This document shows positions 7,189 to 15,631 of a stretch of DNA of 38,750 nucleotides, in pieces. The DNA lies in NCBI GenBank assembly GCA_938049225.1, contig CALICM010000099.1:1-38750 (forward strand). Reading direction: 5' to 3'. The number at the start of each line of letters is the position of its first letter. Position 1 is the first letter of the stretch. The notes under the pieces were generated by a model that worked only from the letters and a program-made list of their open reading frames with translations, had not been told where the DNA came from and did not search any database. The DNA is from an uncultured Paracoccaceae bacterium (GTDB lineage: Bacteria > Pseudomonadota > Alphaproteobacteria > Rhodobacterales > Rhodobacteraceae). Position numbers and translations under genes: made by a program.

Positions 7189-9441
7189 TCAGGTGAAACT
7201 TCGATTCGCATAGGCAAACGGGTTGTCACCGTATCCGGCGGCACGCTTGGTATCGACCTGCGTCGCGGCGACTGCAGACGGGGTCACCCCCACATCCTGC
7301 AAAGCCTTGATCGCACTGTTCACCGCGCCTTTGTTGGTGGAGTTCCACTGAACAATCATAAGGACCGTATTTGCTAATCGATAGAGCGCGGCAATATCAA
7401 TACGTTGCAGGATGGCCGGTGTATCGATCAGGATACGATCATACTCCTGCGCCAACGCGTTCACCAAATTGCCGAACTCATCCGATAAAAGCAGGGCCGC
7501 CGGGTCTTCAACGCCCCGTGCCGCTGGTAGAATGAAAACATCATCCTCATCTGTATCCACAACCAACGCGTCTACGAGGTTGGGATCACGAAGGGCGGCG
7601 TAATAGCCCGACGGACTTTCCGGTGCCAAGGCCCTAAAGGGCGAATGCCAGAAGTCACAATCGATCAGCAGCACCTTTTCGCCCGCATAGGCGCAGGCCC
7701 CCGCCAGCAGCAGCATGGTCGAGGACTTGCCCTCGCCATCCAACGCCGAAGCGCAGGCAATGATCTGATTTTCCTTACGGTTCATTTGCCCCACTTCGGC
7801 CTGAACCTCGCGCGGGGTCATGCTGGCGGACCGACTGCGCGTACCGGGTTTCAGCGGTTGTGTGTACAGCAGCGCCGCGAAGCTTGAATAAAGCTTACGG
7901 GCGAATTGGATCAGCCCAGGATCAATAGATCCGGCTTGCGACAGTACCGCGTTAATCGGCGCATTGCGGGCACGGAACCGGGGGATTGTGCCCAGAACCG
8001 GCAGCCCCGTTGCCTGCTCGAAATCGCTGACCGTCCGCAAACCGCTTTGCCGGAACTCCTGAAGCATCACGACAATGGAGGCAATAAATCCCGCGACCAG
8101 CGCCAAAAGTACAGCCGTCTGCGCCCGCCGCGGCTCGGATGGGGTCAGCGAAGGCCGTGCAAAGGCGATAATGCGCGCATCCGGGTTCAAAAACCGATCC
8201 TGCTGCGTACGACGGCTTAGCTGAGACACAAAGTCCTGATAGATTGCTTCCGATACGCGGATGTCGCTTTCAATCCGACGGGCCTCGGCGTCGTGCTCGG
8301 CGACGGTTACCAAGGCGTCCCGAAACTGATCGATCTCGGCCCGCAAAGTTTCAACCACGGCCTCCCGCTGCGCGATCTGGCCCGTCAGCCGGTCAAGCTC
8401 AGCGTCAAGTGCCAACTCAAGCTGCGCGGTATTTTCGGCCGTCGCGGTCGCAACCGCAGTCTGCAGCTCGGAGGATGCCCCAGGGATCAGCGCTGCCGCT
8501 TCAGAGTAGTTTCGTTGCGAGATCAAGATGAGTACATTGCGGCGCAACTCTAAGATCTCTGCCACGGCTGTGTCCGCCGTGTTCAACTGACGCTCAGCCG
8601 AGGAGCGCAACGCCTTCATCGTTTCGACCTCTTCGACCGTAAAGGGCGCGTCCAAAAGCTGCCGCTCAAGTTCAACCCCCAGGGCGGACAGGCGTTCTTG
8701 CAATTCGATCGTCCGCTCGGACAACCACCCCTGCGAGCGTTCCAGCGCCACCAACTTGGCCGAGGTTTGACTCGCTAAATACTCCTCGGCCAGAGCGTTC
8801 GCCAGGACGGCCGCCTTACGCGGGTCGACAGACGTAAATCGGATCGCGAACACCGCCGAGACATTGCCAACCTGATCAACGGACCGTTTAGAGACCACAC
8901 TGGTCACAACTTCCTCGCGCAGCAGATCCTCTTCGGTCTGAGCCGCCTCGGCTTCTGTCCGCGCCTCCTTCTCGGCAGGAATCAAATCAGCAATCAAACC
9001 CTTTACCGCCCTGATCGCGGCACGCGGTGACAGATCGATACCGCCCTCGTCCTCGTCCGAGCCTGCGAATTCGGGATCTTGGTCCAGCCCCAAGCGGTCC
9101 ACGACACGCTGCGCCAGATCATGCGACCGCAGAACTTCCAGCTCACTTTCAAGTGCCGTGACCGAAATCGGCAGGCCCGATCCCGCTGGGCCGAATTCGT
9201 CTTCTGACGTGCGCGTTTCAATCATCACCTGCGCAACCGACGTATAGCCAACCTCGGACGTATAGGAGAGTGCGTATCCAACCACACCAGCGAAAAAGCC
9301 GATACCAAACAGCCAAATGCGCGCCCGCCAGAGCGCGCGGACCAGATCGCCCAGCAGGCGAACTTCATCCTCGCCCGTTGTCGGCGTAAAACTCGAGCCA
9401 AACAACTCGGCATCCAAGGCTTTGGTGTTTTCCTGCTTCAC
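7189..9441 (-). CDS. EPS co-polymerase / BY-kinase (Wzc/ExoP type)
   Basis: A 750-aa inner-membrane protein that controls chain length and export of EPS. It has an N-terminal Wzz domain with its first membrane helix (W-L-F-G-I-G-F-F-A-G-V-V-G-Y). A long periplasmic coiled-coil region covers ~200-420, with the GNVR-type segment and the second membrane helix near 440-465 (V-L-L-A-L-V-A-G-F-I-A). A cytoplasmic BY-kinase domain follows, with Walker A D-G-E-G-K-S-S at ~570, Walker A' V-L-L-I-D-C-D at ~590 and Walker B I-L-I-D-T-P at ~668. The C-terminus has only two tyrosines in its last 15 residues rather than the usual Tyr cluster, so autophosphorylation control may be reduced. Its outer-membrane partner is the ExoF-like protein at 19589-20878. 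It is divergent from the WecB-type gene. Confidence 0.93.
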   Translation of the reverse strand: MKQENTKALDAELFGSSFTPTTGEDEVRLLGDLVRALWRARIWLFGIGFFAGVVGYALSYTSEVGYTSVAQVMIETRTSEDEFGPAGSGLPISVTALESELEVLRSHDLAQRVVDRLGLDQDPEFAGSDEDEGGIDLSPRAAIRAVKGLIADLIPAEKEARTEAEAAQTEEDLLREEVVTSVVSKRSVDQVGNVSAVFAIRFTSVDPRKAAVLANALAEEYLASQTSAKLVALERSQGWLSERTIELQERLSALGVELERQLLDAPFTVEEVETMKALRSSAERQLNTADTAVAEILELRRNVLILISQRNYSEAAALIPGASSELQTAVATATAENTAQLELALDAELDRLTGQIAQREAVVETLRAEIDQFRDALVTVAEHDAEARRIESDIRVSEAIYQDFVSQLSRRTQQDRFLNPDARIIAFARPSLTPSEPRRAQTAVLLALVAGFIASIVVMLQEFRQSGLRTVSDFEQATGLPVLGTIPRFRARNAPINAVLSQAGSIDPGLIQFARKLYSSFAALLYTQPLKPGTRSRSASMTPREVQAEVGQMNRKENQIIACASALDGEGKSSTMLLLAGACAYAGEKVLLIDCDFWHSPFRALAPESPSGYYAALRDPNLVDALVVDTDEDDVFILPAARGVEDPAALLLSDEFGNLVNALAQEYDRILIDTPAILQRIDIAALYRLANTVLMIVQWNSTNKGAVNSAIKALQDVGVTPSAVAATQVDTKRAAGYGDNPFAYANRSFT

Positions 9442-9587
9442 GGGCTAGTACCCCCACACATCACAATACGTATATAGCATTTCATCGGTCGACGTTCGCC
9501 CAGAACAAACATGCCGAGCAAGGTCATGCCGTATGATCCAATTTGCCACAAGCGCCGTACCGCCTTTTAGACGCATGAATCAAACAA

Positions 9588-9608
9588 TTAACCTTTTTGT
9601 TTGTTAAC
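9588..9608. promoter_or_regulatory. inverted repeat in the divergent EPS promoter region
   Basis: TTAAC at 9588 and GTTAA at 9603 form an inverted repeat with a 10-nt T-rich spacer. It lies between the divergent BY-kinase (start 9441) and WecB-type (start 9719) genes. It is a candidate operator. I cannot name the regulator. Confidence 0.3.
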
Positions 9609-9718
9609 TGTGGCAATTCGGGGGCGCACAGGCCGCAGACTGGCAGTGGCAACAACGATCCGAGTTTGCTAGCTTCGCGGCGATTCGGGGCAAGTTTAGA
9701 TAGTTGGGATGGGCCTGC

Positions 9719-9766
9719 ATGGCACATGACGGAAATCTGCGCATGGCACCTGAGGGAAATCTGCGT
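9719..9766 (+). repeat. 24-bp imperfect tandem duplication at a gene start
   Basis: Positions 9719-9742 and 9743-9766 match at 21 of 24 bases. Each unit begins with ATG and encodes an eight-residue segment ending in G-N-L-R. The duplication therefore supplies two in-frame start codons to the WecB-type gene. Confidence 0.85.
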
Positions 9767-10549
9767 TTGAAGCACACGTCCGTGGGCGGTGTGCCGGTGG
9801 CCCTTGCCTCGGAAACGGACCTCATTGCGACAATGGTCGAAGACTGTGCAAAACGCGCGGACGGGTCGCTCACCCGGGCAACAACGGTGTTCGATTGCAA
9901 CGGTCAGGCAATCTCGCTTTATCAAACAGACCGTGAGTTTGCGGACTCGATCAACAGTGCGGACATCGTACATGCTGATGGTCAGTTTGTGGTTTGGATG
10001 TCACGTCTGTCTGGGGGCCAAGTGGTGCCCGAGCGGACCGCGACCACCGACTTTATCCACGCCGCGGCCGCCGAGGCCAGCAAACGCGGCTTAAGCTTCT
10101 ACCTGCTCGGCGGGACCGAGGATGTGAACAAACGCTGCGCCGATCTGCTGGCCGAAACCTATCCCGGCCTGATCATTGCTGGGCGCCGCAACGGGTTCTT
10201 CGAAGCCGATGAGGCTGACACGGTTATCGACGAGGTGAACGCCAGCAATGCCGATATTGTCTGGGTCGGCCTGGGCAAACCGAAAGAACAAGCGTTCTGC
10301 GCAGAGCACCATGCGAATTTCGACAGTGCCTGGGTGGTCACCTGCGGTGGCTGCTTTAACTTTGTGACCGGCGATTACGCGCGGGCCCCAGGGTGGATGC
10401 AGCGCGTCGGATTGGAATGGGTCCACCGAATGGCCACAGGCCCGCGATATTTAATTGGGCGCTATGCCCTAACCATCCCACATGCGATATGGCTGGTTAT
10501 TCGCAAGGACATCCTGTCCGGCCGAAAGACCGAGGTCGCGCAACCCTAA
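9719..10549 (+). CDS. WecB/TagA/CpsF-family glycosyltransferase
   Basis: A GT26-family transferase of 276 aa that adds a sugar (ManNAcA, ManNAc or GlcA in known members) to a lipid-linked EPS intermediate at the membrane. The signatures are F-D-C-N-G-Q-A and D-I-V-H-A-D-G-Q-F-V-V-W in the N-terminal half, L-L-G-G-T-E-D-V-N, W-V-G-L-G-K-P-K-E-Q, and a basic, aromatic C-terminal tail (P-R-Y-L-I-G-R-Y). The ATG at 9719 follows GGGATGGG. A second ATG at 9743 is equally in frame, because the first 48 bp are an imperfect tandem copy of 24 bp (M-A-H-D-G-N-L-R then M-A-P-E-G-N-L-R). The true start is therefore uncertain. It is the first gene of the plus-strand EPS run that continues to 19579. Confidence 0.9.
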   Translation: MAHDGNLRMAPEGNLRLKHTSVGGVPVALASETDLIATMVEDCAKRADGSLTRATTVFDCNGQAISLYQTDREFADSINSADIVHADGQFVVWMSRLSGGQVVPERTATTDFIHAAAAEASKRGLSFYLLGGTEDVNKRCADLLAETYPGLIIAGRRNGFFEADEADTVIDEVNASNADIVWVGLGKPKEQAFCAEHHANFDSAWVVTCGGCFNFVTGDYARAPGWMQRVGLEWVHRMATGPRYLIGRYALTIPHAIWLVIRKDILSGRKTEVAQP

Positions 10550-10588
10550 CGGGTCTCTACCTCAGTGAATATTTGGGGACGAAACAGC

Positions 10589-11467
10589 ATGACCGTTGAT
10601 TTCATCGGCATTGGTGCACAGAAGTCAGCAACCTCGTGGCTGCATGATGTTCTGTCCGAACATCCGGGCATCTTGGCTACCGAGTTGAAGGAGTTGAACT
10701 ATTTCACCGCGAACTACGATCGTGGCCGTCTGTGGTATGATCGTTTCTTCGAGCGGGCGTCACCCGGGCAGAAGTGCGGAGAATGCTCGCCCACCTATTT
10801 TTTCAGCCATGCAGCACCCGCGCGCGCCAAGGCCTATAACCCGGACATGCGTCTGATTGCTGTCTTGCGCGACCCCGTCGCGCGCGCGTTTTCAAACCAT
10901 TTGCACGAGATCCGAAAGACCCATATCCCAGCCGACACCACGTTCGAAGCGGGGCTTGCGGCCAACGCCGCCTATATCGAGCAAGGACGGTATCGGGCCA
11001 ATTTGTCCCGCTGGCTTGCCGTGTTCGACCGCCCCGCCCTGCTTGTGTTGATTGCCGAGGATATTCAAGCCGACCCAGATGCGGCGTTCCAGGCGGTTTG
11101 CGCCCATTTGGATGTGGATCCCAACATCCGCCCCGAGGGGCTGGCCGAGCGGCGGCACGAAAGTGTCGCGAACCGGAACGAGGCGGCGCAGCGCATTCTG
11201 CGTTCGGGCGGTGACCTGGCCCGTTCCGTGGGGCTGGGAAAATCGGTCGAGGCGTTCAAAAAAGCACCTGTGATCCGCAGTGCTTTAGCGCTGAACAAGC
11301 GCGACTTGCGAACCGAAACACCACCCATGCTCGACGCGACCCGGGCAGCTTTGGTGGAAGAATTCGCGGATGATGTTCGTTACGTGGCTGACCTTCTGGG
11401 ACGCGAAACACTGCCCTGGCAGCATTGGCCTCAAGTGGCTGATAAGGGGCGGGCCCATGCAGTCTAA
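10589..11467 (+). CDS. sulfotransferase (EPS sulfation), first copy
   Basis: A 292-aa PAPS-dependent sulfotransferase of the carbohydrate/heparan type. The 5'-phosphosulfate loop is at the N-terminus (I-G-A-Q-K-S-A-T-S-W-L, residues ~6-16). The 3'-phosphate motif is at ~90 (L-R-D-P-V-A-R-A-F-S-N-H). The ATG at 10589 is chosen over an upstream GTG at 10565 because GGGGA lies just before it and the P-loop normally sits a few residues from the start. It follows the WecB-type gene by 39 bp and overlaps the next sulfotransferase by 11 bp, so it is cotranscribed. It probably transfers sulfate to a hydroxyl of the EPS repeat unit in the cytoplasm; a PAPS-supplying system must be encoded elsewhere. 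Confidence 0.9.
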   Translation: MTVDFIGIGAQKSATSWLHDVLSEHPGILATELKELNYFTANYDRGRLWYDRFFERASPGQKCGECSPTYFFSHAAPARAKAYNPDMRLIAVLRDPVARAFSNHLHEIRKTHIPADTTFEAGLAANAAYIEQGRYRANLSRWLAVFDRPALLVLIAEDIQADPDAAFQAVCAHLDVDPNIRPEGLAERRHESVANRNEAAQRILRSGGDLARSVGLGKSVEAFKKAPVIRSALALNKRDLRTETPPMLDATRAALVEEFADDVRYVADLLGRETLPWQHWPQVADKGRAHAV

Positions 11468-12428
11468 CCACCGCCGCGTCCTGTCTACCGTCCGCCTGGG
11501 CGATATCAGCAAACTGGCCTTTCGGCTGGCGGGCGCGCCCTATCTGACCGCGACCGATTTCCGGCCCGAGATTTCCACAGAAGATGGCGAACGGCTGTCT
11601 GGCCTCGCGCGCCGCGCGCGGGGTGGGGGCCCCGCCCCGATCTTGGTCTTAGGTGTCATGCCCCGGTCCGGAACCAATGCGGTACGCGACGCGATCGCGC
11701 TGCATCGGGATGTCTACGCCGATCCGGGCCGTTTGTACGAATTCCCGCTATTGCACGCCGCCGATGCCGCGGCGGTGTTCATGGATCAATTCCATTCCTA
11801 TTTTCCACGAAATGCCGAGGTAACGCACCGCCATGACGCGCTGGCCATGTTGGCAGGGGCCTGGCTGCGCGAGTTGCAGCTTGAGGCCGGCGACAAGCGG
11901 ATCCTGCTCAAAAGCCCGCATGTGCAGAACCTGTTCCTAGCGCCCTATATTTTCCCCGATGCAAAAATTGTACTGTGTCTGCGGGACGGTCGCGATGTGG
12001 TCGACAGCTCGCTAAAAACATTCTCGCGCGTTTCTCTGGCGCGCAAAACCTTCACCCAACTTGCCACTGAGTGGAAGTTGGCGGCCGAGGCAATCGTCGG
12101 GGCGACACAGGCCAACGCGATGCAGGACATGGTCACGCTGGCGCGGTTCGAGGATCTGCAAGACGCACCGCAGCAGACGGTGGCAGCAGTATTGAGCGGC
12201 GTCGGTCTGGATGTAGAAGCCTATGACATGGAGGCCTTTGCGAACCTGCCGGTGCGCGGATCCTCCCGCTCAACAGCAACGGACGACACCCGCTGGCAAC
12301 CACAAGCCAAATCAGCGGACTTCAAGCCCGTAAACCGTTGGCACGCTTGGTCGGACAAGCGCAAAGCCCGGTTCGACAAAATCGCCGGCACGGCACTTGA
12401 GCAAGCCGGTTACGCCCGCCATGGCTGA
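11457..12428 (+). CDS. sulfotransferase (EPS sulfation), second copy
   Basis: A 323-aa sulfotransferase-fold protein, divergent from its upstream neighbour. The PAPS-binding loop is V-M-P-R-S-G-T-N-A-V at residues ~65-74, and the 3'-phosphate motif is C-L-R-D-G-R-D-V-V-D-S at ~177. The ATG at 11457 lies inside the end of the previous gene, with AAGGGG upstream. The longer frame from 11370 runs through the neighbour's coding sequence and is unlikely. It overlaps the following GT2 gene by 8 bp. Having two different sulfotransferases suggests two sulfation positions, or one carbohydrate and one other acceptor. Confidence 0.85.
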   Translation: MQSNHRRVLSTVRLGDISKLAFRLAGAPYLTATDFRPEISTEDGERLSGLARRARGGGPAPILVLGVMPRSGTNAVRDAIALHRDVYADPGRLYEFPLLHAADAAAVFMDQFHSYFPRNAEVTHRHDALAMLAGAWLRELQLEAGDKRILLKSPHVQNLFLAPYIFPDAKIVLCLRDGRDVVDSSLKTFSRVSLARKTFTQLATEWKLAAEAIVGATQANAMQDMVTLARFEDLQDAPQQTVAAVLSGVGLDVEAYDMEAFANLPVRGSSRSTATDDTRWQPQAKSADFKPVNRWHAWSDKRKARFDKIAGTALEQAGYARHG

Positions 12429-13377
12429 GCAAACCCCACATGTCGCCGTCTGCATTGCCACCTTTCGCAGACCACAAGGGCTGCGCGCGCTTCTGGAAAG
12501 CTTGAATGCGCTTACGTTCCCAGGTTCCGAGCCGCAGGTCACCTTGGTGATCACTGACAACGACCCTGAAAACCCAGCCACGACCACACTGGGTGACATC
12601 GCCGCGCTGTCACGTTGGCACGTGATCTATGGGATCGAGGGCGCGCGCGGCATTGTCTCGGCGCGCAACGCCTGTCTGACCACCGTACCGGAAACTGCGA
12701 CGCATATCGCCTTTGTCGATGATGACGAGGCTGTTTCACCGCAATGGATGCAGGCCATGCTGACAACGCTCAGCGAAACCGGCGCCCAAGTGGCGCAGGG
12801 ACCGGTCGAACCGGTCTATGAAACCCTGCCCCCTGCCTGGGTGGAGGATCTGGGGATCTTTCGCTTGGGCCCCTACGATCAAGGGGCGCCTTTGCATTTC
12901 GCGGCAACCAATAATTCGATGTTGGATGCGAAGTTCGGCCGCGCCCATGGATTGCATTTCAACCCCGCCTTCAACAAAACCGGCGGCGAAGATGAGGAAA
13001 TGTTCGGTCGTCTGCGTCTTGCCGGTGCGCGCATCGTCGCCGCCGCAGACGCGCTGGTACATGACACAGTGCCCACTGGGCGGATGACACAGCAATGGGT
13101 GTTGCGCCGCCACTATAGGATGGGAAACACGCTGGGACGCATTGCTCGGCTGCGCAAAAAAGGCCGCACATTGCGGGTCATCAAAGGTTTTGGCGCGATC
13201 GGGATCGGCCTGACCCAGGCGGGTGTTGGCCTTGTCACTGGGCCGGGGCGCCGCATTGGTGGCCTGATGCTGGCCGCCCGTGGCGCGGGAATGCTCGCCG
13301 CGTTTATGAACATCAGCTTTGACGAATACAGCTTGAAGGCCGTGCAGATGGACCGGCCACCAGGGGGCACGCTTTGA
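12421..13377 (+). CDS. glycosyltransferase family 2, first copy
   Basis: A 318-aa GT-A fold enzyme that elongates the EPS repeat unit on its lipid carrier. Visible motifs are V-A-V-C-I-A-T-F-R-R at the start, S-A-R-N-A-C-L, the metal-binding D-D-D-E at ~101-104, and the acceptor-side G-G-E-D-E-E at ~190. The C-terminal ~70 residues are hydrophobic and basic (G-I-G-L-T-Q-A-G-V-G-L-V-T-G), which suggests membrane association. The ATG at 12421 overlaps the preceding stop; an upstream TTG at 12397 is unlikely. The donor sugar cannot be read from the sequence. Confidence 0.9.
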   Translation: MAEQTPHVAVCIATFRRPQGLRALLESLNALTFPGSEPQVTLVITDNDPENPATTTLGDIAALSRWHVIYGIEGARGIVSARNACLTTVPETATHIAFVDDDEAVSPQWMQAMLTTLSETGAQVAQGPVEPVYETLPPAWVEDLGIFRLGPYDQGAPLHFAATNNSMLDAKFGRAHGLHFNPAFNKTGGEDEEMFGRLRLAGARIVAAADALVHDTVPTGRMTQQWVLRRHYRMGNTLGRIARLRKKGRTLRVIKGFGAIGIGLTQAGVGLVTGPGRRIGGLMLAARGAGMLAAFMNISFDEYSLKAVQMDRPPGGTL

Positions 13378-14285
13378 GCGCCCCCGCGATCAGCGTCATC
13401 ATCCCGGCGCGCAATGCAGTAGATTTCATTGGGGCCACTCTGGACAGCCTGACGGCGCAGTCGGCGGATTTCGAGGCGGTGGTAATCGACGACGGCTCGA
13501 CCGATGCAACGGCGGATGTTGTAAATGAACAGACAGCACGCGATCCAAGGATCCGTATGATCCCGGGGCCTGCGACAGGCGTAAGCGCCGCGCGAAACGC
13601 CGGACTCGCGGAAACAACCGCGCCGTTTGTGCTTTTTCTGGATGCCGATGATCTTTTGACACCAGATGCCCTGGATCGCCTTCACCAAACCCTAAGCGCG
13701 ACCGACCAGGTCGCCGTCCTTGGCGGGATCTACCGCATTGCCGAGGATGGTACCCCCCTACCCGGAGACAGCAACTTGCAGTTGGTACCACCAACCAACC
13801 ATTTAAAAAGCTTGCTACAGAAGAACTTCGTCGTAAACGGCGGTGCATTGCTGATCCGGCGGACTGTAATTGACCGCATCGGCGGCTATAACCCAAACTT
13901 GGCCTATGGCGAAGATTGGGAATTTTGGTGCAGATTGGCTGATCAGGGCAATTTCGAAACACTCCCCGGCGCGCCTGTCTTGGCCTATCGCCAACGCGCG
14001 AGCGGCGCGAACTATCTTGCTCGGGGCTCTGTTTTTGCGCGGAATGTGCATTGCATTCAAGCGGTTGCGCAGAACACGTCAATTCAAAAAGCCGTTGGCC
14101 CAAACCTGCGGAAACTGCTGCGAGCACGCCAGATCGACATCTTTTGGTCAGGTGTGCGCAGTGAGTATCAGTTTGGGGCACGTGCGCGCGCCCTCTCTTT
14201 GGCTCTGCGTGGCATTGTGCTATATCCCGATAGCGTGGCCCGCCCCCAACTGGCCTTACGGTTTTTGAGGAGCCTGGCACGATGA
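13374..14285 (+). CDS. glycosyltransferase family 2, second copy
   Basis: A 303-aa GT2 enzyme. The nucleotide-binding start is S-V-I-I-P-A-R-N-A, followed by V-V-I-D-D-G-S-T-D, S-A-A-R-N-A-G-L and the DXD-type L-D-A-D-D-L. The catalytic region Y-G-E-D-W-E-F-W follows at ~180. The start is a TTG at 13374 overlapping the previous TGA (TTGA), with AGGGGG upstream. No ATG gives a complete N-terminus, so translation is probably coupled. It overlaps the polymerase gene by four bases (ATGA). It acts in the cytoplasm on the growing repeat unit. Confidence 0.9.
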   Translation: MSAPAISVIIPARNAVDFIGATLDSLTAQSADFEAVVIDDGSTDATADVVNEQTARDPRIRMIPGPATGVSAARNAGLAETTAPFVLFLDADDLLTPDALDRLHQTLSATDQVAVLGGIYRIAEDGTPLPGDSNLQLVPPTNHLKSLLQKNFVVNGGALLIRRTVIDRIGGYNPNLAYGEDWEFWCRLADQGNFETLPGAPVLAYRQRASGANYLARGSVFARNVHCIQAVAQNTSIQKAVGPNLRKLLRARQIDIFWSGVRSEYQFGARARALSLALRGIVLYPDSVARPQLALRFLRSLAR

Positions 14286-15631
14286 GCATGGAGCTTGACG
14301 GTCAAAACCCTTCGTGGTCTCACGAAAGGCCAAACCGCAATACGGTCAAAATCATCGGCGAAACGACTGTCCTGGCGCTGTGCATCATCCTTTTTATCGT
14401 GGTGGCAACTGATGTTCTGCAGCGGCTGCTTGGCGCTGGCGGTGCTCTGGGACCGATCAAGCTGCTGTCTTTGGTTCCGATGCTCCTTGTCGCTTTTCAA
14501 TACCAGCGGCATTTTTTCGCCGGTGTCTTCGCCGCACCTGAGCTATCTCTCTTATTGGCCTTGTCCGTGCTGTCCGCAAGCTGGAGCTTGGACACCTTCA
14601 ACACAATCGAACGATCACTGCCGCTTGTCGCCACCACGGTTTTCTCGATGACCATTGGCAGCATGCTCTCATTGCGGGGGCTGGTTATTTTCCTGGGCAC
14701 GTTGTGCTTGGCTATGATCTTAACCAACTTCGCCGCCATCGCGACCCTAGCTGACGCACGCGGCGCACCGCCGTGGGAAAATACCTGGCGTGGGGTGCAT
14801 AATCACAAAAACGGTTTGGGTGGCGCCGCCATGATTGGCGTCATGCTTATGGCGTCGGCTGCCGCGGCCACACAAGGTCGGCTAAGGCTGGTTTTCGGCA
14901 TCGGCGTGGTCCTATCGCTTATTTTGCTTGTGGCATCTGAGTCGCGCACGTCGCAAATAATCACTATCCTCGCGGTGATCTCGATGACCATTGCCTTCAG
15001 CTTTCGCAGATATCTGACCCTGTGGACGATCTTGGTGGTCTTGCTGGCTGTGTCATTTGTTCTTGTGTCCTATGTAATGCTCGCAACTGGATTGTCTGAT
15101 CCGATCTTTGAACTCTTGGAACGCAAGACAACCCTGTCGGGCCGCATCCCATTGTGGCAACTCGTCTGGCCATCCGTGCTGGATCGGCCGTGGCTTGGGT
15201 ATGGGTATGTCTCGTTCTGGGACCCCGAGGCCCGCCGCGTGGTCGAGATCGCCCGTGATCCAACGCTGCGCTTCACGCCATTTTATTCGCACAATGGCCT
15301 GATCGAAACGCTGCTGAACGTGGGCGTCGTGGGCGTTCTACTGTTTGTTGGGGTGGTCATCCGCATTTTCGCGAGCGTCGTCAGCACGCTACAGCGCACG
15401 CCTGGAAACATTCTGATCGTACCGTTCGTCGTTTATGCAGTGACGTTTTTGCTTTATAATGTCACCGAAAGTTCAATTCTGTCACGCGACAACTTCATGT
15501 GGATGATATTCGTGATGGTCGCTACAAAACTGTCACGAGCCGGACGCGCTGTCCGCCGCGAAGCCGCCTTCCATCGGGGACAGAGGCGGGGCGAAATCCG
15601 GGCGCCAAACTCTGAGTTATGGGGCAGCTGA
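14282..15631 (+). CDS. EPS polymerase (Wzy, ExoQ-like, O-antigen ligase superfamily)
   Basis: A 449-aa multi-pass inner-membrane protein with about ten hydrophobic segments. It has the W-R-G-V-H-N-H-K-N-G-L-G motif near residue 170, typical of ExoQ-type polymerases, and a large periplasmic loop (residues ~290-345) with the Wzy_C-like R-I-P-L-W and H-N-G-L-I-E-T-L-L-N-V-G elements. It would join flipped repeat units at the periplasmic face. The start overlaps the preceding stop by four bases. The last ~30 residues are basic and cytoplasmic. Confidence 0.9.
   Translation: MSMELDGQNPSWSHERPNRNTVKIIGETTVLALCIILFIVVATDVLQRLLGAGGALGPIKLLSLVPMLLVAFQYQRHFFAGVFAAPELSLLLALSVLSASWSLDTFNTIERSLPLVATTVFSMTIGSMLSLRGLVIFLGTLCLAMILTNFAAIATLADARGAPPWENTWRGVHNHKNGLGGAAMIGVMLMASAAAATQGRLRLVFGIGVVLSLILLVASESRTSQIITILAVISMTIAFSFRRYLTLWTILVVLLAVSFVLVSYVMLATGLSDPIFELLERKTTLSGRIPLWQLVWPSVLDRPWLGYGYVSFWDPEARRVVEIARDPTLRFTPFYSHNGLIETLLNVGVVGVLLFVGVVIRIFASVVSTLQRTPGNILIVPFVVYAVTFLLYNVTESSILSRDNFMWMIFVMVATKLSRAGRAVRREAAFHRGQRRGEIRAPNSELWGS

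Noticed and set aside
9524-9973. A 149-codon minus-strand frame over the divergent EPS promoter region.
   Set aside because: It overlaps the start of the WecB-type gene, carries the complement of the 24-bp repeat and has no family motif.
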